The translations under genes were made by a program, and so were the position numbers. A stretch of 64,000 nt of DNA, taken from IMG/VR virus record IMGVR_UViG_3300035183_000841, positions 1 to 64,000 of that record; one strand, given 5' to 3'. Positions 55,959 through 62,954 of this stretch are shown piece after piece; position 1 is the stretch's first letter, and each line of letters begins with the position of its first letter. The notes under the pieces are model-generated. The model saw only the letters and a program-made list of their open reading frames with translations. It ran no database searches and was not told the origin of the DNA. The stretch comes from a virus.

Positions 55959-56333
55959 CTACTTGGGTATCTCATCGTATGTTACATCGAAATGTGAGAT
56001 AGCCCATGCGAAAAGCGCTAGAAGACAGCCCAATGAAAATGGCCTATGGAATCCTAGCCATGTCGCTCCTATGGAACCCGTGAAGAAACCTATCAGCGTT
56101 ACTATAAGCCATCTTGGCAGGAAGAACGCGGAAACATAGGTAAGCGGGGGCAATCTGTCCCCCTTATGGAGGAGCGCCACCCCTTCTGGTATGCCGAACC
56201 CGATTGCGGCTGCTACCGCCCATGCCCGGAATGGAACGAAGAACGCTGAGACTAGAAGGGATGCAGCGATAATCCCCCACATGAATATCCACCATCTCGC
56301 CCACTGTGAGGGGCGTTCACTCCACCTCTTCAT
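55959..56333 (-). CDS. Multi-pass membrane protein
   Basis: A 124-residue protein with three or four membrane segments (WWIFMWGIIAASLLVSAFFV, WLIVTLIGFFTGSIGATW). It overlaps the next upstream gene (ATGA). A holin role is possible because of the proximity of the endolysin. Confidence 0.6.
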   Translation of the reverse strand: MKRWSERPSQWARWWIFMWGIIAASLLVSAFFVPFRAWAVAAAIGFGIPEGVALLHKGDRLPPLTYVSAFFLPRWLIVTLIGFFTGSIGATWLGFHRPFSLGCLLALFAWAISHFDVTYDEIPK

Positions 56334-56533
56334 TCTGAGAACCCGTTCACCCCACGGACCTTACGCAGCCAAGCCCGCATCTTCCGGGCTTCCCACCAGA
56401 TTCGCAACCTCGATGGCTTCTGCTGTTTCTGCCGTTCACAACGGCAGAACTCTGGGGGCACAACTAGACCGTCATTGATCTCTGCCAATGACCAGTGACC
56501 ACATTCTCCCCGTACCGAAACTACCCAATTCAT
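56330..56533 (-). CDS. Small protein with ECGHW motif (67 aa)
   Basis: Starts MNWVVSVRGECGHWSLAEIND with C-x-C later (FCRCERQ) and a basic C-terminus. This ECGH...CxC pattern is typical of small actinophage proteins. Overlaps its neighbours by 4 bases at each end. Confidence 0.55.
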   Translation of the reverse strand: MNWVVSVRGECGHWSLAEINDGLVVPPEFCRCERQKQQKPSRLRIWWEARKMRAWLRKVRGVNGFSE

Positions 56534-56772
56534 GGCACAGCAGTTCTACTTTTCTTGTTTGGATGTTGCCTAACAGTATTCTCTACCCGCTCCAGACGGT
56601 CAACGACCTTCTCTAGTGCAACCCTGACCTCTGTCAGGGCTTCGGTATGGGCGCTCATATGATTCCCTAGGAATCCTAGTGTGTCATTCATCGTCCTGCG
56701 CAGAGTTCTCGCGACGTGTATAAGTCCGATGATGGCAGCGACACCTACCGTGATATCACCCCACTGTATCAC
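56530..56772 (-). CDS. Holin-like protein, membrane span plus coiled coil
   Basis: An 80-residue protein from GTG 56772 (CGAGGTGA upstream). One membrane segment (ITVGVAAIIGLIHVA) and a long heptad helix (ALTEVRVALEKVVDRLERVENTV) are the layout of XhlA-type holin helpers. Directly downstream of the peptidase gene. Confidence 0.6.
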   Translation of the reverse strand: MIQWGDITVGVAAIIGLIHVARTLRRTMNDTLGFLGNHMSAHTEALTEVRVALEKVVDRLERVENTVRQHPNKKSRTAVP

Positions 56773-56776
56773 CACA

Positions 56777-57436
56777 TCACCTCGCACATGGTGGAACCCC
56801 CGTGGCAAGTGGGAATCCAGAAACATGGATATGGTCGGTATGCGGGTCGATGCCGCCGTAAGCGTGCCACCCTTCGCTCCTTGTCCATATCCTCCTGTTG
56901 TAGATGACCTCTGCGACATCGAGGACATCGTAGTTCTTAACCAAGAAGTCAGCAATATCCCCCATCAGTGTGTCATGATGGATATCCCAAGCATTCTTGA
57001 ATGCGTGCTGGCTCCAATTCGATGAGCCGGCTATATGGCGGCAGTTGTAGATGCCCCAGCTCTCTACGCCATGGAACTGATTAACGACCGTCCCGTAAAT
57101 CTTATCTATCGCCGGGGTTCCTATCGTGTCAGCAACGACGACGAGGTTTATCTCGACTTTCCTAATCTCCCAGACCGCACCGTCAGAAGACTTGATGCGA
57201 TACATAGTCCCAACATCGACCTTGGGGAGAACTTCTCTTAACCTCCCAATGATATCGCTGAGCGGTTTCGGAGTACTCCACCTACCTTCGCCTCGCTTCA
57301 GTCGGAATTCTGGTTCATGCTTCGAGGCTCTATTCTGGAGGATGTCGAGGACCCGCTCCTTCTTGGCGGGTTTCGTCCACTTCCCGTCCGGCACATTCCG
57401 TAGGCGGTAACGGGTCTGGATAAGAGAGTCACTCAT
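56777..57436 (-). CDS. Endolysin-like M15/extensin-type peptidase
   Basis: A 219-residue protein. The C-terminal half has GSSNWSQHAFKNAWDIHH and GGIDPHTDHIHVSG, the H..D and HxH zinc ligands of the M15/VanY and extensin-like fold. The N-terminal half (residues 1-90) contains RYRLRNVPDGKW and DIIGRLREVLPK. It likely cleaves peptidoglycan cross-links for lysis. Start ATG 57436 is apparently leaderless. Confidence 0.75.
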   Translation of the reverse strand: MSDSLIQTRYRLRNVPDGKWTKPAKKERVLDILQNRASKHEPEFRLKRGEGRWSTPKPLSDIIGRLREVLPKVDVGTMYRIKSSDGAVWEIRKVEINLVVVADTIGTPAIDKIYGTVVNQFHGVESWGIYNCRHIAGSSNWSQHAFKNAWDIHHDTLMGDIADFLVKNYDVLDVAEVIYNRRIWTRSEGWHAYGGIDPHTDHIHVSGFPLATGVPPCAR

Positions 57437-57442
57437 ATTCAC

Positions 57443-57470
57443 ATTGTAGCAACTATATTTTCACGTTCAA
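57443..57470 (-). promoter_or_regulatory. Promoter of the lysis genes
   Basis: On the - strand TTGAAC, 16 bases, TACAAT; predicted start coincides with ATG 57436. The gap 57471-57582 holds no other supported element. Confidence 0.55.
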
Positions 57471-57582
57471 CAAATCGAGCAAGAGTGATGGCCCTTTATA
57501 TTCCTCCAAGCGACAGCGAAGCCCCTCGCGTCTTACGCGCTGGGACTCCGCTTGTGCTTTGTGCCTTGACGAACTAGGACGT

Positions 57583-58128
57583 TTACGTTTCGTCGTACTG
57601 CCAAGTGAGCTGTTCTGCTGTCGTGACTCCGGGTCCGGCGGTCGAGACAACGGCGACCTGGTAGATGACGAAGTCCCCGAAGTCACCGGTCGTCGATCCG
57701 ATTGAGCCGTTCACCGATAGCGGCGAAGCGGACGTGTACTGGAACGCGTTTGTGGCAGTAGTCGGGCTCAACGCCGATGTGTAGTTCGCAGAAGTGAGCT
57801 GGTTGCCGCTCGTACCGACAGTGCCGCTAGCCTGCACATACGCGCTACACGTCGCAACGTTGAGCGAAATACCTGTCCCCATCGAGTTCGTGCCGTCCGT
57901 GTACCACTTGATGTTGTTGATCGCCGTTGATGGAGCGGATGTTGCAGACAGCCTCGTGGCCACCCAGAACGAGTAGTTCGTACCGGAAGAAGGCACCGGG
58001 ATAGGGTTGTTGGTTCCAGGGTTCGGGTCATCAGCCGTTGCCGCCCTGTTGGTTGTCCCGGTGATGTCGGTCTTCGTTGGAGAAGCGCTCGAACCGGTCC
58101 ACCTCATTATTTTAACTGTTGCTGCCAT
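57583..58128 (-). CDS. Virion or fibre protein (GTNYSFW type)
   Basis: A 181-residue Ser/Thr/Ala-rich protein. MAATVKIMRWTGSSASPTKTDIT, PVPSSGTNYSFWVATRL, INNIKWYTDG, TGDFGDFVIYQVAV, and LTWQYDET at the end. Proteins of this sort are frequent in environmental phages as structural or decoration proteins. Function by analogy only. Confidence 0.65.
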   Translation of the reverse strand: MAATVKIMRWTGSSASPTKTDITGTTNRAATADDPNPGTNNPIPVPSSGTNYSFWVATRLSATSAPSTAINNIKWYTDGTNSMGTGISLNVATCSAYVQASGTVGTSGNQLTSANYTSALSPTTATNAFQYTSASPLSVNGSIGSTTGDFGDFVIYQVAVVSTAGPGVTTAEQLTWQYDET

Positions 58129-58296
58129 CTCTTCCTACATCAACTCCTAGTTGCAAGATTTATTTATCTTGGGTGACTCCACACCTCCACATGAGGCTAA
58201 ACGATATTCGACTACAAGGCAATACCCGTGTGGAGCGGTCGTTCATGAGAGATACGATATTCAAATCGCTATCGTTTGAGCGATAATTTTAAATCT
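58129..58296. other. Intergenic stretch
   Basis: 168 bases, AT-richer, without a supported gene. TATCGTTTGAGCGATAA at about 58270 forms an imperfect hairpin that may terminate the - strand 58297 gene. Confidence 0.4.
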
Positions 58297-58725
58297 TCAG
58301 CCTCTAAACCGCAATAGAGGCAGAGGTTTAGCGGCGCAACCACGGTGATTCTTCGTGGTTATCCCTATCCGCTCTAGACATACGTCGCATATATCATCGC
58401 CAACTCTCAGATGGCGGAAACTCACGAGACAATCTCTGTACCCCGAATCGTCGTAGAGCCTCGTCAGTCCAGTAAAAGTGCTGACCTTTATGAGGAGATC
58501 TGCCTCACTATTTGCTAGATCGATACTTTTGATTGAAGTCGGGATGATGTAGACCATCATATAGCGCACACCGCACAGGGTATCTATGGCCAGATCATTT
58601 CTTGTTGATAGATGCGCTTTACGATCAGATAACCACGCCTTGAATGTCTTAATCTTGCGCTTAATGACCATGTACCGCTCATCCCTGAACTTGATATAGA
58701 CAGCCTCTGCTTCGCAGATGCGCAT
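58297..58725 (-). CDS. LCG/CDxC family protein 3
   Basis: A 142-residue protein, ATG after GAGAGGAG. Basic N-terminus (YMVIKRKIKTFKAWL), TLCGVRYM, and DICDVCLERI near the C-terminus, as in the 54287 and 55230 proteins but with a longer tail. Located immediately downstream of the tRNA pair. Function unknown. Confidence 0.6.
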   Translation of the reverse strand: MRICEAEAVYIKFRDERYMVIKRKIKTFKAWLSDRKAHLSTRNDLAIDTLCGVRYMMVYIIPTSIKSIDLANSEADLLIKVSTFTGLTRLYDDSGYRDCLVSFRHLRVGDDICDVCLERIGITTKNHRGCAAKPLPLLRFRG

Positions 58726-58746
58726 GACATCTCCTCTCGGGAGGGG

Positions 58747-58819
58747 TGGGGCGAGTGGGGATCGAACCCACGACCGTCGGATTAAAAGTCCGCTGCTCTG
58801 CCAACTGAGCTACCGCCCC
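58747..58819 (-). tRNA. tRNA-Lys(UUU)
   Basis: Acceptor GGGGCGG pairs with TCGCCCC; anticodon loop CTTTTAA with TTT; T-arm GTGGG-TTCGATC-CCCAC. CCA is not encoded. All four stems are intact. Confidence 0.95.
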
Positions 58820-58827
58820 CTCCATGC

Positions 58828-58904
58828 TGGTTGGGCGCCAGGGAATCGAACCCTGCTCCAGATGTTTATAAGACATCCGCCAGCTACCAGCTAGCATGCG
58901 CCCA
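58828..58904 (-). tRNA. tRNA-Ile(UAU)
   Basis: Acceptor TGGGCGC pairs with GCGCCCA; anticodon stem GATGT/ACATC with loop CTTATAA, anticodon UAU reading AUA; T-arm CAGGG-TTCGATT-CCCTG; CCA encoded. AUA codons are frequent in the structural genes, and the tail tube gene may start at AUA. Confidence 0.93.
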
Positions 58905-59001
58905 TAAGTGGCGAGGACGGGAGTATGTGGCGCATTCGCTTACCTTCCCCAAGGGTCTATATTCTTTTGTAAAGAAGCCTCCCGCCCTCGCCGAGAGGAT
59001 T

Positions 59002-59643
59002 CTACCCGACGGACAAATCCCGCTCCATCGCTAAACAAATCTCTAGAGCAAGCTCTCTCGGTATCTTTGCTTTTATCTCAGATGGGGTTCTACTTTGGAC
59101 GCCTGTCAATGACCCCCTAGGAGCCCTTACATGGCAAGGGTCTCCATTACTACAGATAGGTCTGGGGGCCCAACTTTTAGGGAACCCTCCCCAAAGGTCG
59201 GTCGGCTTCATGTACTTCAGCCCGTACTGGCAGTAAGTTACAGTAACCCTATCGAACCTGGCCATCATAGGAAGTTTCCTGAGCTTAGCCCTGGGGTTCT
59301 CTATAACGAAGAATCTAGGAGACATCTGTTCGATAAGATTTATTGTCTTCTCGACCAGCTTAACTGCATGTGCAGCTTCCGGCGTCTTCGGGGAATGGGG
59401 GTTCGGGTCATCCGGTCCGGTCCAGTTCCGCCCAATCCGAAGAACCGAAAACGCCTCGCACGGAGGGCTAGCGAGGATCGCATCTGGCCTCCATGGGAAA
59501 TCCTCTGGTTCTACTTCCAAGATGTCAGCAACGATATCAGGGTGGAACTTCGGATCTATATCGAGGGTGATAACTTCATGCCCGCGCTCTAGAAACGGCT
59601 CACTCCACCCCTTGAGACCACAGAAAAGGTCTATAACATTCAT
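59002..59643 (-). CDS. C5-cytosine DNA methyltransferase-like protein
   Basis: A 213-residue protein. DLFCGLKGWSEPF (motif I), LDIDPKF, ASPPCEAFSV (motif IV with Cys62 in PPC), FFVIENPRA (motif VI, ENP at 115-117 instead of ENV) and YCQYGLKYMKPTDLWGG (motif VIII-like). It lacks an evident target recognition domain and is short, as are several phage versions. It may methylate or otherwise protect phage DNA. Confidence 0.8.
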   Translation of the reverse strand: MNVIDLFCGLKGWSEPFLERGHEVITLDIDPKFHPDIVADILEVEPEDFPWRPDAILASPPCEAFSVLRIGRNWTGPDDPNPHSPKTPEAAHAVKLVEKTINLIEQMSPRFFVIENPRAKLRKLPMMARFDRVTVTYCQYGLKYMKPTDLWGGFPKSWAPRPICSNGDPCHVRAPRGSLTGVQSRTPSEIKAKIPRELALEICLAMERDLSVG

Positions 59644-59645
59644 GG

Positions 59646-59933
59646 CTACTCGACCTTTAGATACTTGTTGTCCAATACTCCCAATATCTGTTTCGACTTC
59701 TTCTTCCCGAGATAGACGCCATAGACGGATATAGTATACGAGAAGTTCTCTTGGTCTTTGTTGTACTCCCAGTACAACTGCGGCAGGATGTCGATTACCG
59801 GCACATACCCCCTCTCACGCATATCCTCGATCAACCTATCTTCCAGCTCTTTACGGATACGTAGGATCGCCTCGCCGTCTACTGCAACGCCATCTATTGA
59901 GAATCTCTTTATGTTCCTCGTTACGATAGACAT
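59646..59933 (-). CDS. Hypothetical protein (95 aa)
   Basis: ATG 59933, nine bases after CGGAG. Contains KRFSIDGVAVDGEAILRIRKELE and a beta end (YTISVYGVYLGKKKS). Lies between helicase and methyltransferase. No family recognised. Confidence 0.6.
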   Translation of the reverse strand: MSIVTRNIKRFSIDGVAVDGEAILRIRKELEDRLIEDMRERGYVPVIDILPQLYWEYNKDQENFSYTISVYGVYLGKKKSKQILGVLDNKYLKVE

Positions 59934-59952
59934 GTATATGTACTCCGATAAT

Positions 59953-62229
59953 CTACCAATCGTGGACAGTAAAGACCCCAGCGTCCCAATCCCAAGTCGC
60001 CTTGAATGCAAACAGCTCTGACCTCCTGGACTTCTTAGCTTCAACCGTGACAAGTTGCCCAGATCTGAACAATGATAGAACCAAGTCACTGTCGTAGGCA
60101 AGCTGTTTGCTCCAGGCCACCTCATTGAGTTCCGGTGCTCTACTGTCATGACCTTCCTCCATGGTAACAGCAACTATATCTATGATCGGGATACCGTATC
60201 TTACTGCCATCCTTTTGAAATCCTTAGACAGGTTACGGTGTCTTTCTGTTTCAGAACTTCCTCTTCTTGAATCACTAATGAGAGCGTGGTAATCGCAATT
60301 ATGGCTCATACCGAAATCGGTCAGATAGGTATGACTGTTCGTCTGGATCGGGACGAATACATCCTGTCCGATGGGCGTCACGCTTTTCACCCTCGTCCAT
60401 AGGAAACCCGAGTCTATGAAGGCAGACCTCATCCCGTTTCCGGCATCATCATAAGAGACAAGTGCATACGTCTGCTTCGTTTCTGAAACTATCCCGTTCG
60501 GGAACTCTCTTATACCTGGAGCCGCCGACTTGTATATGGAAGAGGAAACCCCCAGCCTAGCCAATATCCTTCTCAGTGCCAGTAATCCAGGAAGATGGAC
60601 GCTAACGATGCTCCTCCTCCTGTCTGTGTCTCTTGAACCGTCGGCGGCGAAGTACCCGTCTACAAGTGCCCTCTGATATGTGAAGTCGATCCTCTCCACC
60701 CAATCGGGAGGACACTTCATAGAGTTCCCTACCCTCCAGGTCCTCAACCACCTAGCCAATGCGACGTTGCAGAAACTTACCTTTTTGCACCCATTCAACT
60801 GGCGCACAAGGTACTTCTTGTTGCTGAGTAACGACGTGATCCTTTCGAATGTTTCTGTGTCGTTATCCGCTATAGAGACTTCAACTCTGTTTTGGTTGAG
60901 ATTGCCGTCTCCCCACCAATACCCGAAGAACCACCACCAATCTTTATCATAGAATTCATCTGGAACGTATTTGATGACTTTGCTTCTTATCTTATTTTCT
61001 ATTGGTTGCGGTTCAATCACCTCGTAATCTATCGGGAACCCTATGTAATGCGAAGAAGTCAGATCCTTGGCCTCTACCCAACCGTCTACGCCTCGTATGT
61101 TCAGGTATGAGTCAGCGATGTCTGGATTCTCTTTCAGATAGTCTTTACCACGCGATTTCCAATCAAGTATCCTATTCACGATCCTAATCCTTTCTTTGAA
61201 ATCTACGAATCTAGCCCAATAACGATGCTCATGGGTGACTATCTCGCTGAACGGTATACCCCTGAGTCGCACCTCAACGCCTTCAGATACTCGCTCTATT
61301 GCTGTTGGATGTTCCTCAACACGCATCCACTTGCCTTCATCGAAGATCATCGTGCCTTTCTTATGGCAAACAACCATATCCGGCCTATATTGTTCAATCT
61401 TCATTTGAATTGTTGTTTGTGTTATCTCATCAAGACCTTCATTCGTAACTATCCAGAACGGCTGTTTACCAGGATAGGTCTTGGCAGCCCAATCTTCGTA
61501 CGAGTCTATGTTGATGTTCCTGGCGTTTATGAGTCCGGTGTTCGATAGCGAACCGCCGCCCAGTAGCGTGTCAACCCGATACCCGATCTGTATATCGTCC
61601 ATCTCCAATGACACATACATCGGCTTGTACCCCATCTTCCATGCATGGGTAGCCAGGTACGTAGCGAACCATGTCTTCCCACTACCGGTCCATCCCATGA
61701 TGACGATGAAGTCACCCTTCTGCCATCCGCCGAAGAGGAGGTCGAGCTGCGGGATGCCGGATGGGATGCCGAGGATTTGCTTCCCGTTGTCGGACAACTC
61801 GGCCCTTTCCCGGAGGGAGTTCACCCTCAACCAATATTCGTTCGCAAGATCTCGGTCGCGGACGACATCGGTCTGATATCCAAGGACTGAAGACTTGGCG
61901 AAGATGTATTCTAGAGCTTCTCTTGGGTTTTCTTCGAGCATCCTCGAAGAGTTGACGAGTAAGTCTTCGATCCTGAATCTGAGGTACTCGTTGTTCACCT
62001 CATCGATCAGGTATTCGAGCGTAGCCTCAGTATGCTCAGGGTCGAAGTCAGGGAACTTATCTTTGATTATATCGAGGGTGGGCGAAGTGCGATACTTCAT
62101 GTAATAGTTCTCGATGAAGTTCCATATGTCCTTATGGAACTGTATCGAGTTGGCCACCTTCCCGTTTATGGCCTTCGTGACATCGCGCTCTTCTAGGACC
62201 TTCGTGATAAGTGCAGCTTCAAGATTCAT
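59953..62229 (-). CDS. dnaB: DnaB-like replicative helicase with intein
   Basis: A 758-residue precursor; the mature helicase is about 401 residues. Walker A GWTGSGKT, YVSLEMDDIQIGYRVD, Walker B region PDMVV-CDYH rebuilt after splicing, and SKDFKRMAVRYGIPIIDIVAV with LNEVAWSKQLAYDSDLVLSL. The N-terminal helical region matches DnaB-like proteins. It unwinds the replication fork. The first 11 bases overlap the upstream gene. Confidence 0.9.
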   Translation of the reverse strand: MNLEAALITKVLEERDVTKAINGKVANSIQFHKDIWNFIENYYMKYRTSPTLDIIKDKFPDFDPEHTEATLEYLIDEVNNEYLRFRIEDLLVNSSRMLEENPREALEYIFAKSSVLGYQTDVVRDRDLANEYWLRVNSLRERAELSDNGKQILGIPSGIPQLDLLFGGWQKGDFIVIMGWTGSGKTWFATYLATHAWKMGYKPMYVSLEMDDIQIGYRVDTLLGGGSLSNTGLINARNINIDSYEDWAAKTYPGKQPFWIVTNEGLDEITQTTIQMKIEQYRPDMVVCHKKGTMIFDEGKWMRVEEHPTAIERVSEGVEVRLRGIPFSEIVTHEHRYWARFVDFKERIRIVNRILDWKSRGKDYLKENPDIADSYLNIRGVDGWVEAKDLTSSHYIGFPIDYEVIEPQPIENKIRSKVIKYVPDEFYDKDWWWFFGYWWGDGNLNQNRVEVSIADNDTETFERITSLLSNKKYLVRQLNGCKKVSFCNVALARWLRTWRVGNSMKCPPDWVERIDFTYQRALVDGYFAADGSRDTDRRRSIVSVHLPGLLALRRILARLGVSSSIYKSAAPGIREFPNGIVSETKQTYALVSYDDAGNGMRSAFIDSGFLWTRVKSVTPIGQDVFVPIQTNSHTYLTDFGMSHNCDYHALISDSRRGSSETERHRNLSKDFKRMAVRYGIPIIDIVAVTMEEGHDSRAPELNEVAWSKQLAYDSDLVLSLFRSGQLVTVEAKKSRRSELFAFKATWDWDAGVFTVHDW
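60298..61368 (-). mobile_element. LAGLIDADG intein in the helicase (357 aa)
   Basis: N-terminal Cys in CHKKGTMIFDEG; C-terminal TYLTDFGMSHN with His-Asn, followed by the +1 Cys of CDYH. The endonuclease has FFGYWWGDGNLNQN and ALVDGYFAADGS. The insertion is in the Walker B strand, a common intein site in helicases. Confidence 0.9.
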
Positions 62230-62566
62230 CTATCTTGAATTCCCCCATCTTGCGCCTAGTCTTTTCCAATAGTTCCTCAACCCTTTTCTTCGCGGCATCT
62301 TCATTTTCTGATGCTCGCAAGCACTCATCTATCTTCTCTATGAAGGACCATAGATCATGCTTAGTCCTGGTCCTGAAGTAGTACTCCAGCGCCCTACCGA
62401 CCTCGCTAACGGTATAGTGTTCACCGACCCTTTCCGCTGCTCTCACCATCGGCCAGTTGACGAGATACTTGCTGCCGTGAGCGTACTCGTACTGGTCGAT
62501 GAACATCTCAACGATCCTCTTCGAGGCATTGGTTCTCTTCTTGCTCGATTTGGATCCCGTAGACAT
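62219..62566 (-). CDS. Probable helicase loader or replication accessory
   Basis: A 115-residue basic helical protein (KSSKKRTNASKRIVEMFIDQYEY). The segment WPMVRAAERVGEHYTVSEVGRALEYYF resembles winged-helix parts of replisome proteins. Position just upstream of the helicase supports a loader role. ATG 62566 in a TGATG overlap. Confidence 0.55.
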   Translation of the reverse strand: MSTGSKSSKKRTNASKRIVEMFIDQYEYAHGSKYLVNWPMVRAAERVGEHYTVSEVGRALEYYFRTRTKHDLWSFIEKIDECLRASENEDAAKKRVEELLEKTRRKMGEFKIDES

Positions 62567-62802
62567 CACTCGTTCATTATGCTTTCGGCCCGCTCCACGG
62601 CGTTATCGACCTCCCGCTCGACGACACGCCAAGCCCTGTCCCACGCCTGTTCATCCGACTCATCGGGACGCCTGGTGATGGACACGGAAGAGCCGAAACT
62701 GATCGATGAATAGTTCGGTAGCCCTTTCTTGAATTCGAGATGGACAGTGATCTTGTCTCCGGGATCAGTGAGATCGATGTCCTTTGCAGATTTCTTCGGC
62801 AT
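62566..62802 (-). CDS. Conserved small actinophage protein
   Basis: A 78-residue protein from ATG 62802 after AAGGAGGGAAAACTG. Reads MPKKSAKDIDLTDPGDKITV and ends with helix DRAWRVVEREVDNAVERAE. Small proteins of this layout accompany replication genes in actinophages. Function unknown. Confidence 0.65.
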   Translation of the reverse strand: MPKKSAKDIDLTDPGDKITVHLEFKKGLPNYSSISFGSSVSITRRPDESDEQAWDRAWRVVEREVDNAVERAESIMNE

Positions 62803-62954
62803 CAGTTTTCCCTCCTTACCAATAGTTCTTCGTATTTGTCTACCTTCATGAAAACAGTTCTGCCGCAATTGATACACAACAGCTCGACATCATCCCTGCT
62901 GTCAGATTCAACCTTGACGACGAACCCCTTGCACCGATTGCACCTTAGAGACAC
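62802..62954 (-). CDS. Small zinc ribbon (50 aa)
   Basis: GTG 62954 overlaps the stop of the IMPDH-like gene (TAGTG). CNRC and CINC bracket a beta hairpin, a minimal ribbon. Ends in a TGATG overlap with the next gene. Function unknown. Confidence 0.6.
   Translation of the reverse strand: MSLRCNRCKGFVVKVESDSRDDVELLCINCGRTVFMKVDKYEELLVRREN

Noticed and set aside
57453-57686. Small basic - strand frame after the 57583 gene
   Set aside because: Overlaps the end of that gene without a start codon or ribosome site in the free part.
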